Assembly: GCA_037501455.1 (NCBI GenBank)
Contig: CM074856.1
Span: forward strand, 15,955,001-16,019,000
DNA length: 64,000 nucleotides
Source of the DNA: Lantana camara
Lineage: Eukaryota; Streptophyta; Magnoliopsida; Lamiales; Verbenaceae
Direction: 5' to 3'
In this document: piece after piece, positions 54,680 through 64,000 of the stretch
How the letters are laid out: every line of letters begins with the position of its first letter
How positions within the stretch are numbered: position 1 is the stretch's first letter
Notes under the pieces: generated by a model
Seen by the model: the letters and a program-made list of their open reading frames with translations, nothing else
What the model was told of the DNA's origin: nothing
The model's database searches: none
Made by a program: the position numbers and the translations under genes

Positions 54680-54939
54680 GAGATGTTGCAATTTGCTGTG
54701 CGGATTTTTTTTTTTTTTTTTTTTAGGAAAACCGGTCAGGGAGACCGTGAGGTTTTTAAGGAGGTCCTCACCTCATTTATTATAACGAACACAAGCATAA
54801 GTACAAAGAGAGTAAATCCACATGTCAAGGAGACTGAAATTGGAGAAATGTCCACCCCTAATATAGATGTTACACATGGGGCAAATATGGGCATAAAATC
54901 CGCACATGTCAAGGAGATGTTAAATTTGCTGTGCGGATT
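54680..54939 (-). mobile_element. retroposon-like insert (SINE- or LINE-end-like) with long target duplication
   Basis: A direct repeat of about 26 bases (GAGATGTT.AATTTGCTGTG plus CGGATT) brackets 207 bases at 54680-54706 and 54914-54939. The insert starts with a run of about 20 T on the plus strand, i.e. a poly(A) tail on the minus strand. That pairing is the mark of target-primed retroposition. No ORF identifies the family. A simple tandem duplication is the alternative. Confidence 0.5.
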
Positions 54940-54977
54940 CTTTGCCTTTGATTACACTCTCTTCTACACTTATGGGA

Positions 54978-56625
54978 GGAATTTTCGAAAATAATATTTA
55001 ATTTAAAACGGATTCGTAAAATGTTATTGAAAAAGAATGGGTTAATATTTTGTTATAGATGTGGCGTTCTTGTATTTTTTTAATATTTTTTTTAACGGGG
55101 TCACCGAATAATACGACGACCCAATCCACTTTTTTTTTTTAATTAATATTTTAATTTTGGTCGCCAAATAATACGACGACCGAATTAAAAAACTATTTTT
55201 TTTTTAATAATCTAATAAAGGTCGCCGAATAATACCGCGACCTTAATAAAAAAACTATTTTTTTTAATTTTTTTTTATAATTTAATAAAGGTCACCTTAT
55301 AATTTGTTTTTTCGGAGATCCAAATGATATCGAAAAAATACAAAGTTTATTTTATTAGATCCGAATCGTCGAAACGAGTTCAACGGAAAAGACGGAATTC
55401 GAACCAAAATCTCATAACTCAAGTTATAATTGAAAAATAAATCAAATAGGGTAAATGAGTCATACGGATTAAAATTTGCTTCGTCGGAGGTCCAAACGAC
55501 ATCAAAAAAATACGAAATTTAGTTTATTGGATCCGAGTCATCAAAACGAGTCCAACGAAAATGATGGAATTTGAATCCGAATGCCGTAACTCAAGTTATA
55601 GCTGAAAAACGAATCAAATAGAGTAAATGGGTTATACGGACTAATATTTACTTCGTCGGAGGTCCAAACGACATCGAAAAAATACGAAATTTAGTTCATT
55701 GGATCTGAATCGTCAAAATGAGTCCAACGGAAAAGACGGAATCCGAATCCAAATCCCGTAGCTCAAGTTATAGCTGAAAAACAAATCAAATAGGGCAAAT
55801 GGATCATATGCACTGAAATTTATTTCGTCAGAGGTTCAAACGATATCAAAAAGATACGAGATTTATTTTATTGGATCCGAATCATCAAAATGAGTCCAAC
55901 GAAAAAGACAGAATTCAAATCCGGATCCCGTATCTCAAGTTTTAGCTAAAAAACAAATCAAATAGGGTAAATGGGTCCAACAAAAATACGACCCATTTAC
56001 CCTATTTGATTTGTTTTTCAGCTATAACTTGAGCTACGACATTCGGATTCAAATTTTGTCATTTTTGTTGGACTCGTTTTGATGATTTGGATCCAATAAA
56101 CTAAACTTCGTATTTTTTCGATGTCGTTTGGACCTCCGACGAAGCAAATTTTAGTCCATATGACCCATTTACCCTATTTGATTTGTTTTTCAGCTATAAC
56201 TTGAGTTATGGGATTTGGGTTCGAATTCCGTCTTTTTCGTTGAACTCGTTTCGACGATTCGAATCCAATGAAATAAACTTCATATTTTTTCGATATCATT
56301 TGGATCTCCGAAAAAACAAATTATTCGGCGACCTTTATTAAATTATTAAAAAAAATTAAAAAAATAGTTTTTTTATTAAGGTCACCGTATTATTCGGCGA
56401 TCTTCATTAAATTATTAAAAAAAAAAATAGTTTTTTAATTCGGCGATCAAAATTAAAATATTAATTAAAAAAAAAAGTGGATTGGGTCACCGTATTATTC
56501 GGCGACCCCGTTAAAAAAAATATTAAAAAAATACAAGAACGCGTTCTATAACAAAATATTAACCCATTCTTTTTCAATAACATTTTACGGATCCGTTTTA
56601 AATTAAATATTATTTTCGAAAATTC
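54978..56625. mobile_element. fold-back element with long inverted arms and 172-bp internal units
   Basis: The outer sequence GGAATTTTCGAAAATAATAT at 54978 is matched in inverse at 56606-56625. The inverted similarity continues for some 330 bases through TGGGTTAATATTTTGTTATA and CCGAATAATACG.CGACC blocks. The interior has four direct units of 172 bases (phase marks TCGGAG.TCC at 55312 and 55484, TTCGTC at 55480, 55652 and 55824). About two units in inverse orientation follow (55985-56325). It is non-coding and could form a very large hairpin. No target duplication was found with certainty. Confidence 0.7.
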
Positions 56626-56796
56626 CTGGACATAAACGACGGTGGACCCTTCCCGAACAGTAAAGTAATACCCATTATCTTTGTTAGCGATAAAATTTTC
56701 AGATCATGTAAAGTAATACCCATTAATCAGTAACCTAAGATGAACAACGTCTTCAGTCTTCCTTAAATGTTACAAAGTAAATGAGTACACTGCTTT

Positions 56797-58830
56797 TTAA
56801 TAAGCCAACATGTTGATAGTAATACAACAGCCAAAATGGAAGGACACGAAACAACAAATGCTGATGAGCTTTTGACAAGCCAATAACAAAGTAGAGTAGC
56901 CATGAAGGAGCTCATTGATACACAGCCTTTTAAGCGTTGCATAATGGTGTTTCGTAAGCCCTGAGTGGGGAGTTAGGGGGAGTCCTTCCTTCACACATTT
57001 GTGGTATTTATTCAATGTAGAGATGATTTCGTTAAAATCAGGACGCTCTGATGGGTTTGCTTCCCAACAATGCTTTATTAGGTGGGCTAGAGCCGGATGA
57101 CAGCTTGCCAGCAGAGGTGGCCGCTCATTATGCAAACATTGTCAAACAGAATATGTTCATTGAAAACATGTATGACTACACATAGTCACAGCTGAGGTCT
57201 ATGTAAATGAAGCACGAAGGATGCTTCAACGTTTACATCTTTATTATTATTACAAACACCCCCCTGAGGTAACACAATTACGGATAACACCTGTCATAGT
57301 TAAGAAATTACGAAAAACACTTATTCGTAATTGGATCTTTCATCAGGGGTGATATATTTAAAAGTTGAAACTGTAATATGTAACAAATAGAAGGCAAGGC
57401 AAAAACCAAGAGTCAAAACCAAAATTCTCCTCAACTCAGTCATTTGTTCAAAAGGAAGCAAAGCTGTTGTAAGTTCCCACAGCACAATCCCAAAACTATA
57501 AACATCAACTTTCCTAGTGTAAGGTTTCCCCTCTATAATCTCCGGCGCCATCCAACGATAATTCCCCATGCGAGCTTTTTGCTGCACCAAGTTTCCAAAC
57601 AAGATGCGCCAAAATCTGCCACCTTTACACACATCTCGTTTTTTAAGAGCAAGTTACTTGACTTGAGATCTCCGTGTACCACGCCTTGTGAATGAAGATA
57701 CTCCATCCCACGTGATATATCGAGGGCTAACCTCATAATAGACTTAATTGAAAGGGAATATGGTTTTTTCTTGTTCAGATACATCCGAAGGTCGCCTTGT
57801 GACATGTATTTTGTGATTATGCCATATATGGGTGGCTTTTTATATGCAGCTATAAACTGTGTGAAAAATATAAAGAGGCAGTTATGTAAAAGCACAACAA
57901 TTATGTCACTGTACTTTTTGAATATTACAAATTATCCCGGAGAGCATTTTTATCTCCAAAAGCCAACATAATTGATAACCTATGCTTTGGACTAATTACA
58001 AAAACTTCCCCTAAGGTTTGAGGAATTACAAAAACTTCCTGTAGTACATCTAAAATTTGGCCTTTTGTCGCTTCCTAGTTGCTATCTTAGTAAAGAATTC
58101 AAAATCAACTATTAGTCATTAATTTTCAGGGACCAAATAGGGTATGCATAGAAAATATTAGATAAAATCATCGATGTGGATGAATCCATATGCTCATGGA
58201 TGTAAATTCTTTGACAGGGGAAATTTTTGTAATTTTCTAAAAACTTCAGGGGAAGTTTATGTAATTACGGCAAACCTCGCAATTCTTTCCTAATGTAGCC
58301 TTTTTCCATCTGCTCACCAACGACAGGTGAGGCATGTAAAAAGTAAAAAGGGTGGTGTTTGTAATTTCTAAAACCAAAAAGGGTTCGAGCAAATGAGTGA
58401 TTTCTTGTTAATTAACACTACTGTTTATAGTAGATTAATATTCTAACCGAGTTCTTAATATCAGAAAATGGCTTTTTTCCATCTTCTTGCATTGCTGGCT
58501 TTTGAATCAACTAAACAAAGATGTACGTGTTTACTTAACTAAACATATATATTGCATGATGTTTCCATTATGTTCAAAAACATGTAAGCAAGGAAGCCAA
58601 ACCTGCACGATATTGGGGTGATGCAACTGCGAATGCAACGTAATCTCCGACTTATTATTCGGAATCCTCCCCGTTTTGACAGCAACTGCTCTCTCTTTGT
58701 AAATTCCCCTGTAAATTCTACCATATGCGCCCGATGCAAATGAGTTACCAATATGTAACTCAGAAAGATCAGCTGTCCATTCCTCCCAATCGTCCAATTT
58801 CTTTTGAAATTTCTCACGGGTTACGGCCAT
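56797..58830 (-). pseudogene. HT1-like Raf-family protein kinase copy B, nearly full length but broken
   Basis: Exon 1 (58603-58830, 76 codons) has DWEEWTADLSELHIGNSFAS, a Gly-rich loop and the ATP-binding Lys (RAVAVKTG), and ends HHPNIVQ|GT. Exon 2 starts at 57856 (FIAAYKKPPIYGIITKYMSQ) and holds the DISRGMEYLHSQ helix, the catalytic loop as HGDLKSSN instead of HRDLKSNN, and the DFG motif (VADFGAS). A 1-nt shift in an A-run near 57586 breaks the activation loop. The next frame gives [20 protein letters not shown] and [18 protein letters not shown]. No donor is seen after ALLPFEQMT. The last part (56797-57135, NERPPLLASCHPALAHLIKH) has lost a clear acceptor. HT1 kinases act in stomatal CO2 signalling; this copy is probably inactive. 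Confidence 0.85.
57994..58268. mobile_element. inverted-repeat MITE in intron 1 of kinase copy B
   Basis: The left side ATTACAAAAACTTCCCC...GAATTACAAAAACTTCCTGT is matched in inverse by ACAGGGGAAATTTTTGTAAT...GGGGAAGTTTATGTAATTAC. The same right arm sits in copy A next to the chromovirus (9322-9385), so the MITE predates the tandem duplication. Non-coding. Confidence 0.6.
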
Positions 58831-60043
58831 TGTTTTTGTACCTATAGCTTTGATCAAGATCAGAAAATGTGGGAATTTGATGAATGAAAACTACTTAATA
58901 TGTTTGACCAAAAAAAATTGAGTATACTATATGCATAATACCAGTGGATTAACTTGAATTTTGCTAGGAGCGAGTTCTAATCTGTGTGGAAAATGTAAAA
59001 ATCGGTTATGAAATAAAATTAGTTTTTTCAATTGTAGTTCAATGAAGAATGGAGTTCTATAAAAGTTGGGACTTCGATAGTTTCATTTTAGTATGAAAAT
59101 TTAAGAATCAAGAATAAATAAATAGGCATGTAAAATGCAGTTGATACAGGTTATTGAAGGTTCTTTTCTCGGTGCAATGACTCGACACAACATATTATTA
59201 TTAAAAGATTATTTGATCATAGGACAATCTTAGATTAATATTAGGGTTAATCCCAAAACTCTCACGCTTTGTGATTTAGTGCGTGTTGTCCTAGAATTTT
59301 TGAATTAATGTGATTGTCACTCTAACCTTTGAAAAATATCACACTTAATTTCTTTCGGTGAAGTTTTGGAAAATGTTTCGTTCAATTCTTTTAAAAAAAC
59401 TTAGACGCAATTTATAAGGATAAATCTGAAAAGATCAAATTTCAAATATTCGATATTATATGTTAAATTGAATCTTTCACCGTAAGAAAATTCAACGACC
59501 GACGAAGGAGGAATCGTCAGTCAAAGGCGACACTAGGTGGAGCTTTGCAGCGGCATGTCGTGACTTCAAATGTGGACTTTGTTCGTGTTGGAGAAAAAAC
59601 TTAACACGTTTATGGTGGTCATATAATTATGTGCCATAAAAATTTGATAGTATTATTAAATTAAAAATATTTAATCATATTATTAAATTAAAATATATGT
59701 TTGTTTTGCAAACGCTGACGAATGCATTGCAAGAAGGAATTGTCCTTCTTAAGTTTTACCTTTTATGAGATAATTACATACTTGCAATTATATTCTATGT
59801 TCTTGATTAATGTGGTATGAATAACTTGTATTAATTATTGCCACGTTCATATTTATGGAAAGTACAGAAACATTTTTGTTCATGAAGTAATACGAATTTA
59901 TCATCTTATTATTCCTCAATAATCGTTACATGAAGCATGAAGTACAAAATATCACTTCAAAAACTTTGAAGTATGAAATCACATCAACATTATTACGAGG
60001 CAAGGACGATGACCCAAACCGGCTGCTATCATCTTGGTACTTG
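58831..60043. other. upstream flank of kinase copy B, no gene
   Basis: Contains the copy-B empty site for the copia insertion (about 58971-58986) and blocks shared with 40093-40475 and 53739-54451. A stretch near 59245-59450 (GGGTTAATCCCAAAACTCTC onward) looks like another MITE but its ends are not clear. Confidence 0.55.
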
Positions 60044-60304
60044 TCAAGAATGGCTATGAACGATGTAGCACTGGTGGCGGCTTCGGCCCGCAATATCTTT
60101 TCCAATCGGCATCAAATATTTTCTCCGATCTTTTTCGACGTAAATGACAGTAGACCCTTTCGGAATAGAAGACTTCTTCGGGTCGTCGTCACTCTTCAAA
60201 GCTTTATATTTGCCATACTTCTTCGGGTCGCCATTCTTCAAAGCTTTACATTTACCGTACAATTTCTTGAAGAAGCGTCGGAGTTTCTCAACAAACACCG
60301 CCAT
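60044..60304 (-). CDS. small Lys-rich ORF of unclear family, 86 aa, copy B
   Basis: Starts at ATG 60304 (MAVFVEKLRRFFKKLYGKCK), then a Lys-rich stretch with an internal duplication (KKYGKYKALK...), then IPKGSTVIYVEKDRRKYLMP. The last block resembles the core of SAUR auxin-response proteins (PKG...YVG...RRFVVP), but the rest does not. After MPIG the reading frame looks wrong: the neighbouring frame gives RAEAAT.ATSFIAILDKY, which is shared with the copy A remnant. A one-base deletion in this copy is therefore likely. Its upstream region (60305-60640) resembles the upstream region of the kinases. Function unknown. Confidence 0.4.
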   Translation of the reverse strand: MAVFVEKLRRFFKKLYGKCKALKNGDPKKYGKYKALKSDDDPKKSSIPKGSTVIYVEKDRRKYLMPIGKDIAGRSRHQCYIVHSHS

Positions 60305-61335
60305 TGTATCTTCACTGTAACTTTAGCTTTGATCAAGATCAGAAAATGAGGAGATTATATGAATAAGACTAAAGAAAAGAAGTGTATGATATTTATAGAT
60401 AGGGGTGGAAGAATTTGAATCTTGGTAGGAGTAGGACTTCTAATCTGTATAGAAAATTACGTAGAATTTGATTATCAAACAAAGTTAGTTTTATTTCAAA
60501 TGTAGTTCAATAAAGAATAGAGTTCTACTTAGGGTAGGGATTGAGACTTAAATTAAAAAATTTAAGAATCAAGAACAAATACACAGGCGCATAAAAGGTG
60601 AATGCTCTTAGGAGAACAAATAATCTTAACGACAAGAGGTCACCCGCATGTTTGTACTGATAGATCATTTGATTAGTTCGATAATTTATGATGATAAAAT
60701 GTCAATTTTATTTACAAACAACTTAATTCAAATTGAATCATATCGAAATGGAATTTTTTTTTTTCCATATCGAAATGGAATTTAAAATAACGATAATACC
60801 ATATTAGTACAAAAATAATAAAAATAGAAATTAGTACAAAAAAGGGGAGAAGATAAATTTAATATAAAAGAGGGAAAAAAAAAGTGAAGTGAGCTAAAAA
60901 ATAATAGAGATAAACGATGAAACTAACATTGTGTTGGAATGGTTAAAAATAAATTAATAACCCTGCGTGTGTAAATACAAAAATAATTATTATTTAGATT
61001 TAAGTTGAATTAAATTATTCATGTTAATATTTATTTTTAATTATTTTTTATATAATTATAAATTCATAATAAATAAATGAATAACTATGATAGTGCAGAA
61101 ACTTGGAAGGAATTTAAACACCAATCACTTTAGAATGTGTTTGTGGAAGGAAAAACCATCACAGGCGTTTAAGTCTCAGGAACTGGGTTTCCAAAGAGGG
61201 TGTGTTCTTCCAACTAGGATAACACCAAAGAAAAATGCAGTAAGAATGCAAAGGTGGTGAAGTATGCCGAGCTTGGGAAGAAGAAAACTAGAGGAAAAAT
61301 GGAGGTCAGTGCCCAGTTCTTGGTGCGTCTGTATT
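60305..61335. other. upstream flank of the small ORF and AT-rich sequence, no certain gene
   Basis: 60305-60640 aligns with the kinase upstream flanks (AGCTTTGATCAAGATCAGAA, ACTTCTAATCTGTATAG). 60640-61080 is AT-rich and shows nothing. 61100-61330 has short exon-like open stretches (KPSQAFKSQELGFQRG; AELGKKKTRGKMEVSAQFLV) in different frames that I do not recognise. Confidence 0.45.
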
Positions 61336-62640
61336 GTTAGGAATAGTGCCCTGAAAGCCGATGTAATAGTCTGCTTTAGTACTTCCCTTTATGTAAATCA
61401 CAGACAATCTTTGAATAATACGAATTGAGGCAACACTTCTTTATATGCTCTTGTTTGATTATATGATTACTTTAACTGCGCATGTATTAGAACTCCCCTA
61501 ATTAATATAACTTGTAGGATTCAACCATTTAGGCGAAGTGGCTCATGAGACGAGCCCTATATCACATAAGTCATGATTAGAAATCACTCCAAGCCGATGA
61601 GTCCAAAAGACAGTGGGAGTGTCAACTTGACTCATTCGAGGCTTGCTCGTGTGATCGCACCCTGAAAAAGGACCACCTTGTTTCATGGGGCGCAAAGTGT
61701 ATAGTTGATACGTGTGTGATACATGAGGGTGCTTACTTAGTCTTAGTAAGTACACTGAGGTGTCTCGTGTGAGAAGATTCCTAAATGGGAAAGGAAGTTT
61801 CTATATCTGGAAATAAAAACTTCCAAATTAGGAAATATCTCACGAGTTATTGATGTGATTAAGTGATCCTTAAACTTGAGATTCCATTGATACTTTATGA
61901 GCTAACTCTGTAGTCTTAGGTGTACATGAAAGTATATGAGAATCAATAAAGGACCTACACTTGCGTGAGCAAGATGATCTCTTATTGTGTAAGTCATTCA
62001 TATGTCATCTAGGACTCCTTGGCCAAGGTAGTGGATCAAAACATCAAGAAAGGAGTTTCTTGGATTGAGATCAAATGGATATGAAATGTACTTAACATTA
62101 AGATCGAGATTATTAGGGTTCTGATTATTCCCTTACCCTAGATCTTGGTGAGATGGGATGTAGGAGGATTGTATCTCACATGAATCAATGACTTAAAGGT
62201 TCTGTCGAACCGAGACTTTCTTATTCAGCTAGGGGTCAAACACCTGTTGCTAGACTATGGTCGTTTGATCTGTGGACTGATTAATTGATTAGGGAATTAA
62301 TTAATTAGGGTCACTGCTAATTGAATTAAGAACCTAGAGGGTCACACACAACAACCCGGTCACGTGGGTTAAGGCTTGAATCGATTAAACGAGTTGATCG
62401 AACCATTAAGCGAATGGTGGGGTCTACACGTGTGGAGCACGTGTATGACACGTGTCATTATTGACACATGTAGTCACGTGTGAATGTGTATGTGTTTATT
62501 AAATAATCTGTTAATTATTTAATGAACTTTGCTTTAATTTTGAATTAATATTAAAGTCCAATTTTGGAGAAATAAAATCTAATAAATAATTAATTATTGA
62601 ATTAATTATATTATTAGTCTTCAAGTTATTTGTTGTAAAA
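61336..62640 (+). mobile_element. possible LTR or non-autonomous LTR-element sequence
   Basis: Begins TGTTAGGAATAGTGCCCTGA, which looks like the start of a copia-type LTR. It continues for about 1.3 kb without coding potential, with features such as CGAACCGAGACTTTC and an AT-rich right side. No second LTR, primer-binding site or target duplication was found in the window. Confidence 0.3.
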
Positions 62641-62872
62641 TAAATAAGAGCAAATTATCAAAAACGTCCCGTAAAGTGAGCCATATACGGTTTTGGTCCC
62701 AAGAGTGGTCGGTGTCTCACTTTTGGTCCCATAAAGTGGCATTTGTCTCATTTTTGGTCCCATTGACCCATTTCCGTCCAAAATAACGGTTTGATCGTTA
62801 AAAAAGTTACTTTTTACCCTATTTTCTTAAAAAATTACTTTTTACTCCGTTAAAAAAGTTAGTTTTACTATT

Positions 62873-62874
<2 letters not shown>
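62641..62874. repeat. dispersed-repeat remnant with tandem TTTGGTCCC motifs
   Basis: Contains repeated phrases (TTTTGGTCCC, GTCTCA.TTTTGGTCCCAT) in the style of a common plant MITE, then GTTAAAAAAGTTA repeats. It runs into the AT microsatellite. Non-coding. Confidence 0.4.
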
Positions 62875-62915
<41 letters not shown>

Positions 62916-63114
62916 CAATATTTTATAAATATTTTATAAAATATTTATAATATTATATATATATATATTATAAACGTATATATAATATATATATTATATT
63001 ATAGTATATTATATTATACGTATTATACAGATATATATACATACTATATACTATATATTATATTATACTTATTATACATATATATATGTAATATTTGTGT
63101 ATATAAAATATTTA

Positions 63115-63164
<50 letters not shown>

Positions 63165-63167
63165 ACG

Positions 63168-63210
<43 letters not shown>

Positions 63211-63240
63211 TATACGTATTATACAGATATATATACATAC
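62875..63240. repeat. AT microsatellite region
   Basis: Long (AT)n runs broken by ATTATA, TATAAACGTATATA and TATTATACGTATTATACAGA. The phrase TATTATACGTATTATACAGATATATA occurs twice (about 63010 and 63205), so part of the block is itself duplicated at about 195 bases. ORFs here are artefacts. Confidence 0.9.
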
Positions 63241-63248
63241 TATCTTAG

Positions 63249-64000
63249 CCACGGATCGTGCAAGAACCCCCAAATCATGAAAGGGAGGAATTGGAGCCCG
63301 AACAGCCCGACAAAGCGAATGAACGAAGGGTGATACATACCATCGTGGGGGGTCCTACCACGGGAGACAACCGTAACGCGAGAAAGAGATACGTGAGGGT
63401 GTCAGGAATGACCCGGTACGTGGATGGAAAAGATATTATGTTGACATCTCCTAGTCCCAGAATATATTTTGATGATGCTGACCTAGAGCATGTACAGTTC
63501 CCTCACGACGATCCCTTGGTTATCACTATGGACATAGGGTCTTGTGTGGTAGAGCGGGTACTGGGGGATAGTGGAGCTTCGTCTGATATTATAACTGCTG
63601 ATTGTTTGAGAGCCATGGAGCTAGATCTAGCACTTCTAATGCCTTTATCTACACCGTTGAGGGGTTTCGGGGGTTCGGAAGTAACTCCCTTGGGCATGAT
63701 AAATCTCACTACAACCTTGGGGAATGAGCCACTTCGTAAGCAGGTGATGGTAAAGTACGTCGTCGTTGATTCGCCATTAGCGTACAATGTAATATTAGGA
63801 CAGCCTGGGTTGAATGCTTTCAGAGTAGTGGTTTTGACTCAACATTTGAAAGTAAAATTTCCTACGAAGCGGGGTGTTGGTGAAGCACGAGGTGATCAAA
63901 GAGCAGCTAGGGAATGTTATACTGTACAGATTGATGCCCGAAAGTCAAAACCAGTGTCGAAACAGGTTGAGAAGCTAGCCTCGAATAGTAAAATGAAACC
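63249..64000 (+). pseudogene. Tat-lineage gag C-terminus and protease, truncated at the window edge
   Basis: One open plus-strand frame from 63249 to the end. It has RKRYVRVSGMTRYVDG, then the protease: DIGSCVVERVLGDSGASSDI with the active-site DSGAS, LSTPLRGFGGSEVTPLG, and NVILGQPGLNAFRVVV. KVKFPTKRGVGEARGDQRAA follows. The layout matches Retand 1 around residues 690-890 but it is a different, more Ogre-like family. Its left side abuts the microsatellite with no LTR, so either the 5' part was lost or a break joined them. It may be open further right. Confidence 0.8.

Noticed and set aside
61100..61335. Exon-like stretches before a possible LTR
   Set aside because: The open stretches are in different frames, short, and not recognisable; evidence is too weak for a gene call.
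63044..63238. 64-aa Ile/Tyr ORF
   Set aside because: It is a translation of the AT microsatellite.

Overview
The window is nuclear DNA from a flowering plant, most likely a eudicot. It has spliced plant-type genes, Tat/Retand and chromovirus Ty3/gypsy elements, a Ty1/copia element, an En/Spm-like CACTA transposon and a tandem array of HT1-like Raf-family kinase genes. The species cannot be told from the sequence. Nearly everything is transposable element; the only host genes are decaying kinase copies and a small gene of unclear family.

Host framework: a locus with an HT1-like kinase and a small ORF, both on the minus strand, is present in two diverged tandem copies. Copy A is blown apart: intron 1 and exon 1 lie at 3425-9872, its upstream flank at 9873-9990, 40093-40475 and 53739-54450, and its small-ORF remnant near 54452-54541 and 56626-56670. 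Copy B is compact (56797-60304). Because copy B keeps uninterrupted versions of the same flanks, it serves as an empty-site reference for several insertions.

Layout: 1-3424 is the right end of an old Tat element (antisense gene remnants plus 3' LTR). 3453-9321 is a degenerate chromovirus on the minus strand, sitting in intron 1 of kinase copy A. 9991-40092 is a Tork-like copia on the minus strand, just upstream of kinase copy A. Inside its gag is a CACTA transposon (13756-38697, 3-bp TSD AAG, 31-bp perfect TIRs). Inside an intron of the CACTA tnpA-like gene is a young Retand element (24078-36795, 5-bp TSD GGTAC, 866-bp LTRs). 40476-53729 is a palindromic MULE-type MITE (9-bp TSD) with a second Retand element (40678-53541, TSD TATAC, 810-bp LTRs) in its apex. 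54680-54939 is a retroposon-like insert. 54978-56625 is a fold-back element with 172-bp internal units. 61336-62640 resembles LTR or non-autonomous TE sequence, 62875-63240 is an AT microsatellite, and 63249-64000 is a gag-protease fragment of another Tat element that runs off the window.

How the parts work: Retand 1 has an intact 2065-aa gag-pol. Between pol and the 3' LTR it carries satellite-like tandem arrays and an antisense gene whose three ORFs join in frame across two GT-AG introns into one 865-aa protein, with its own TATA box. The CACTA element keeps both partner genes intact by splicing analysis (a 1112-aa TNP2-like transposase and a 516-aa TNPA-like protein) and also carries an exon-sized piece resembling BES1/BZR1. 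Retand 2 is almost as young by its LTRs but has three nonsense codons in gag-pol, so it probably moved in trans or decayed very recently.
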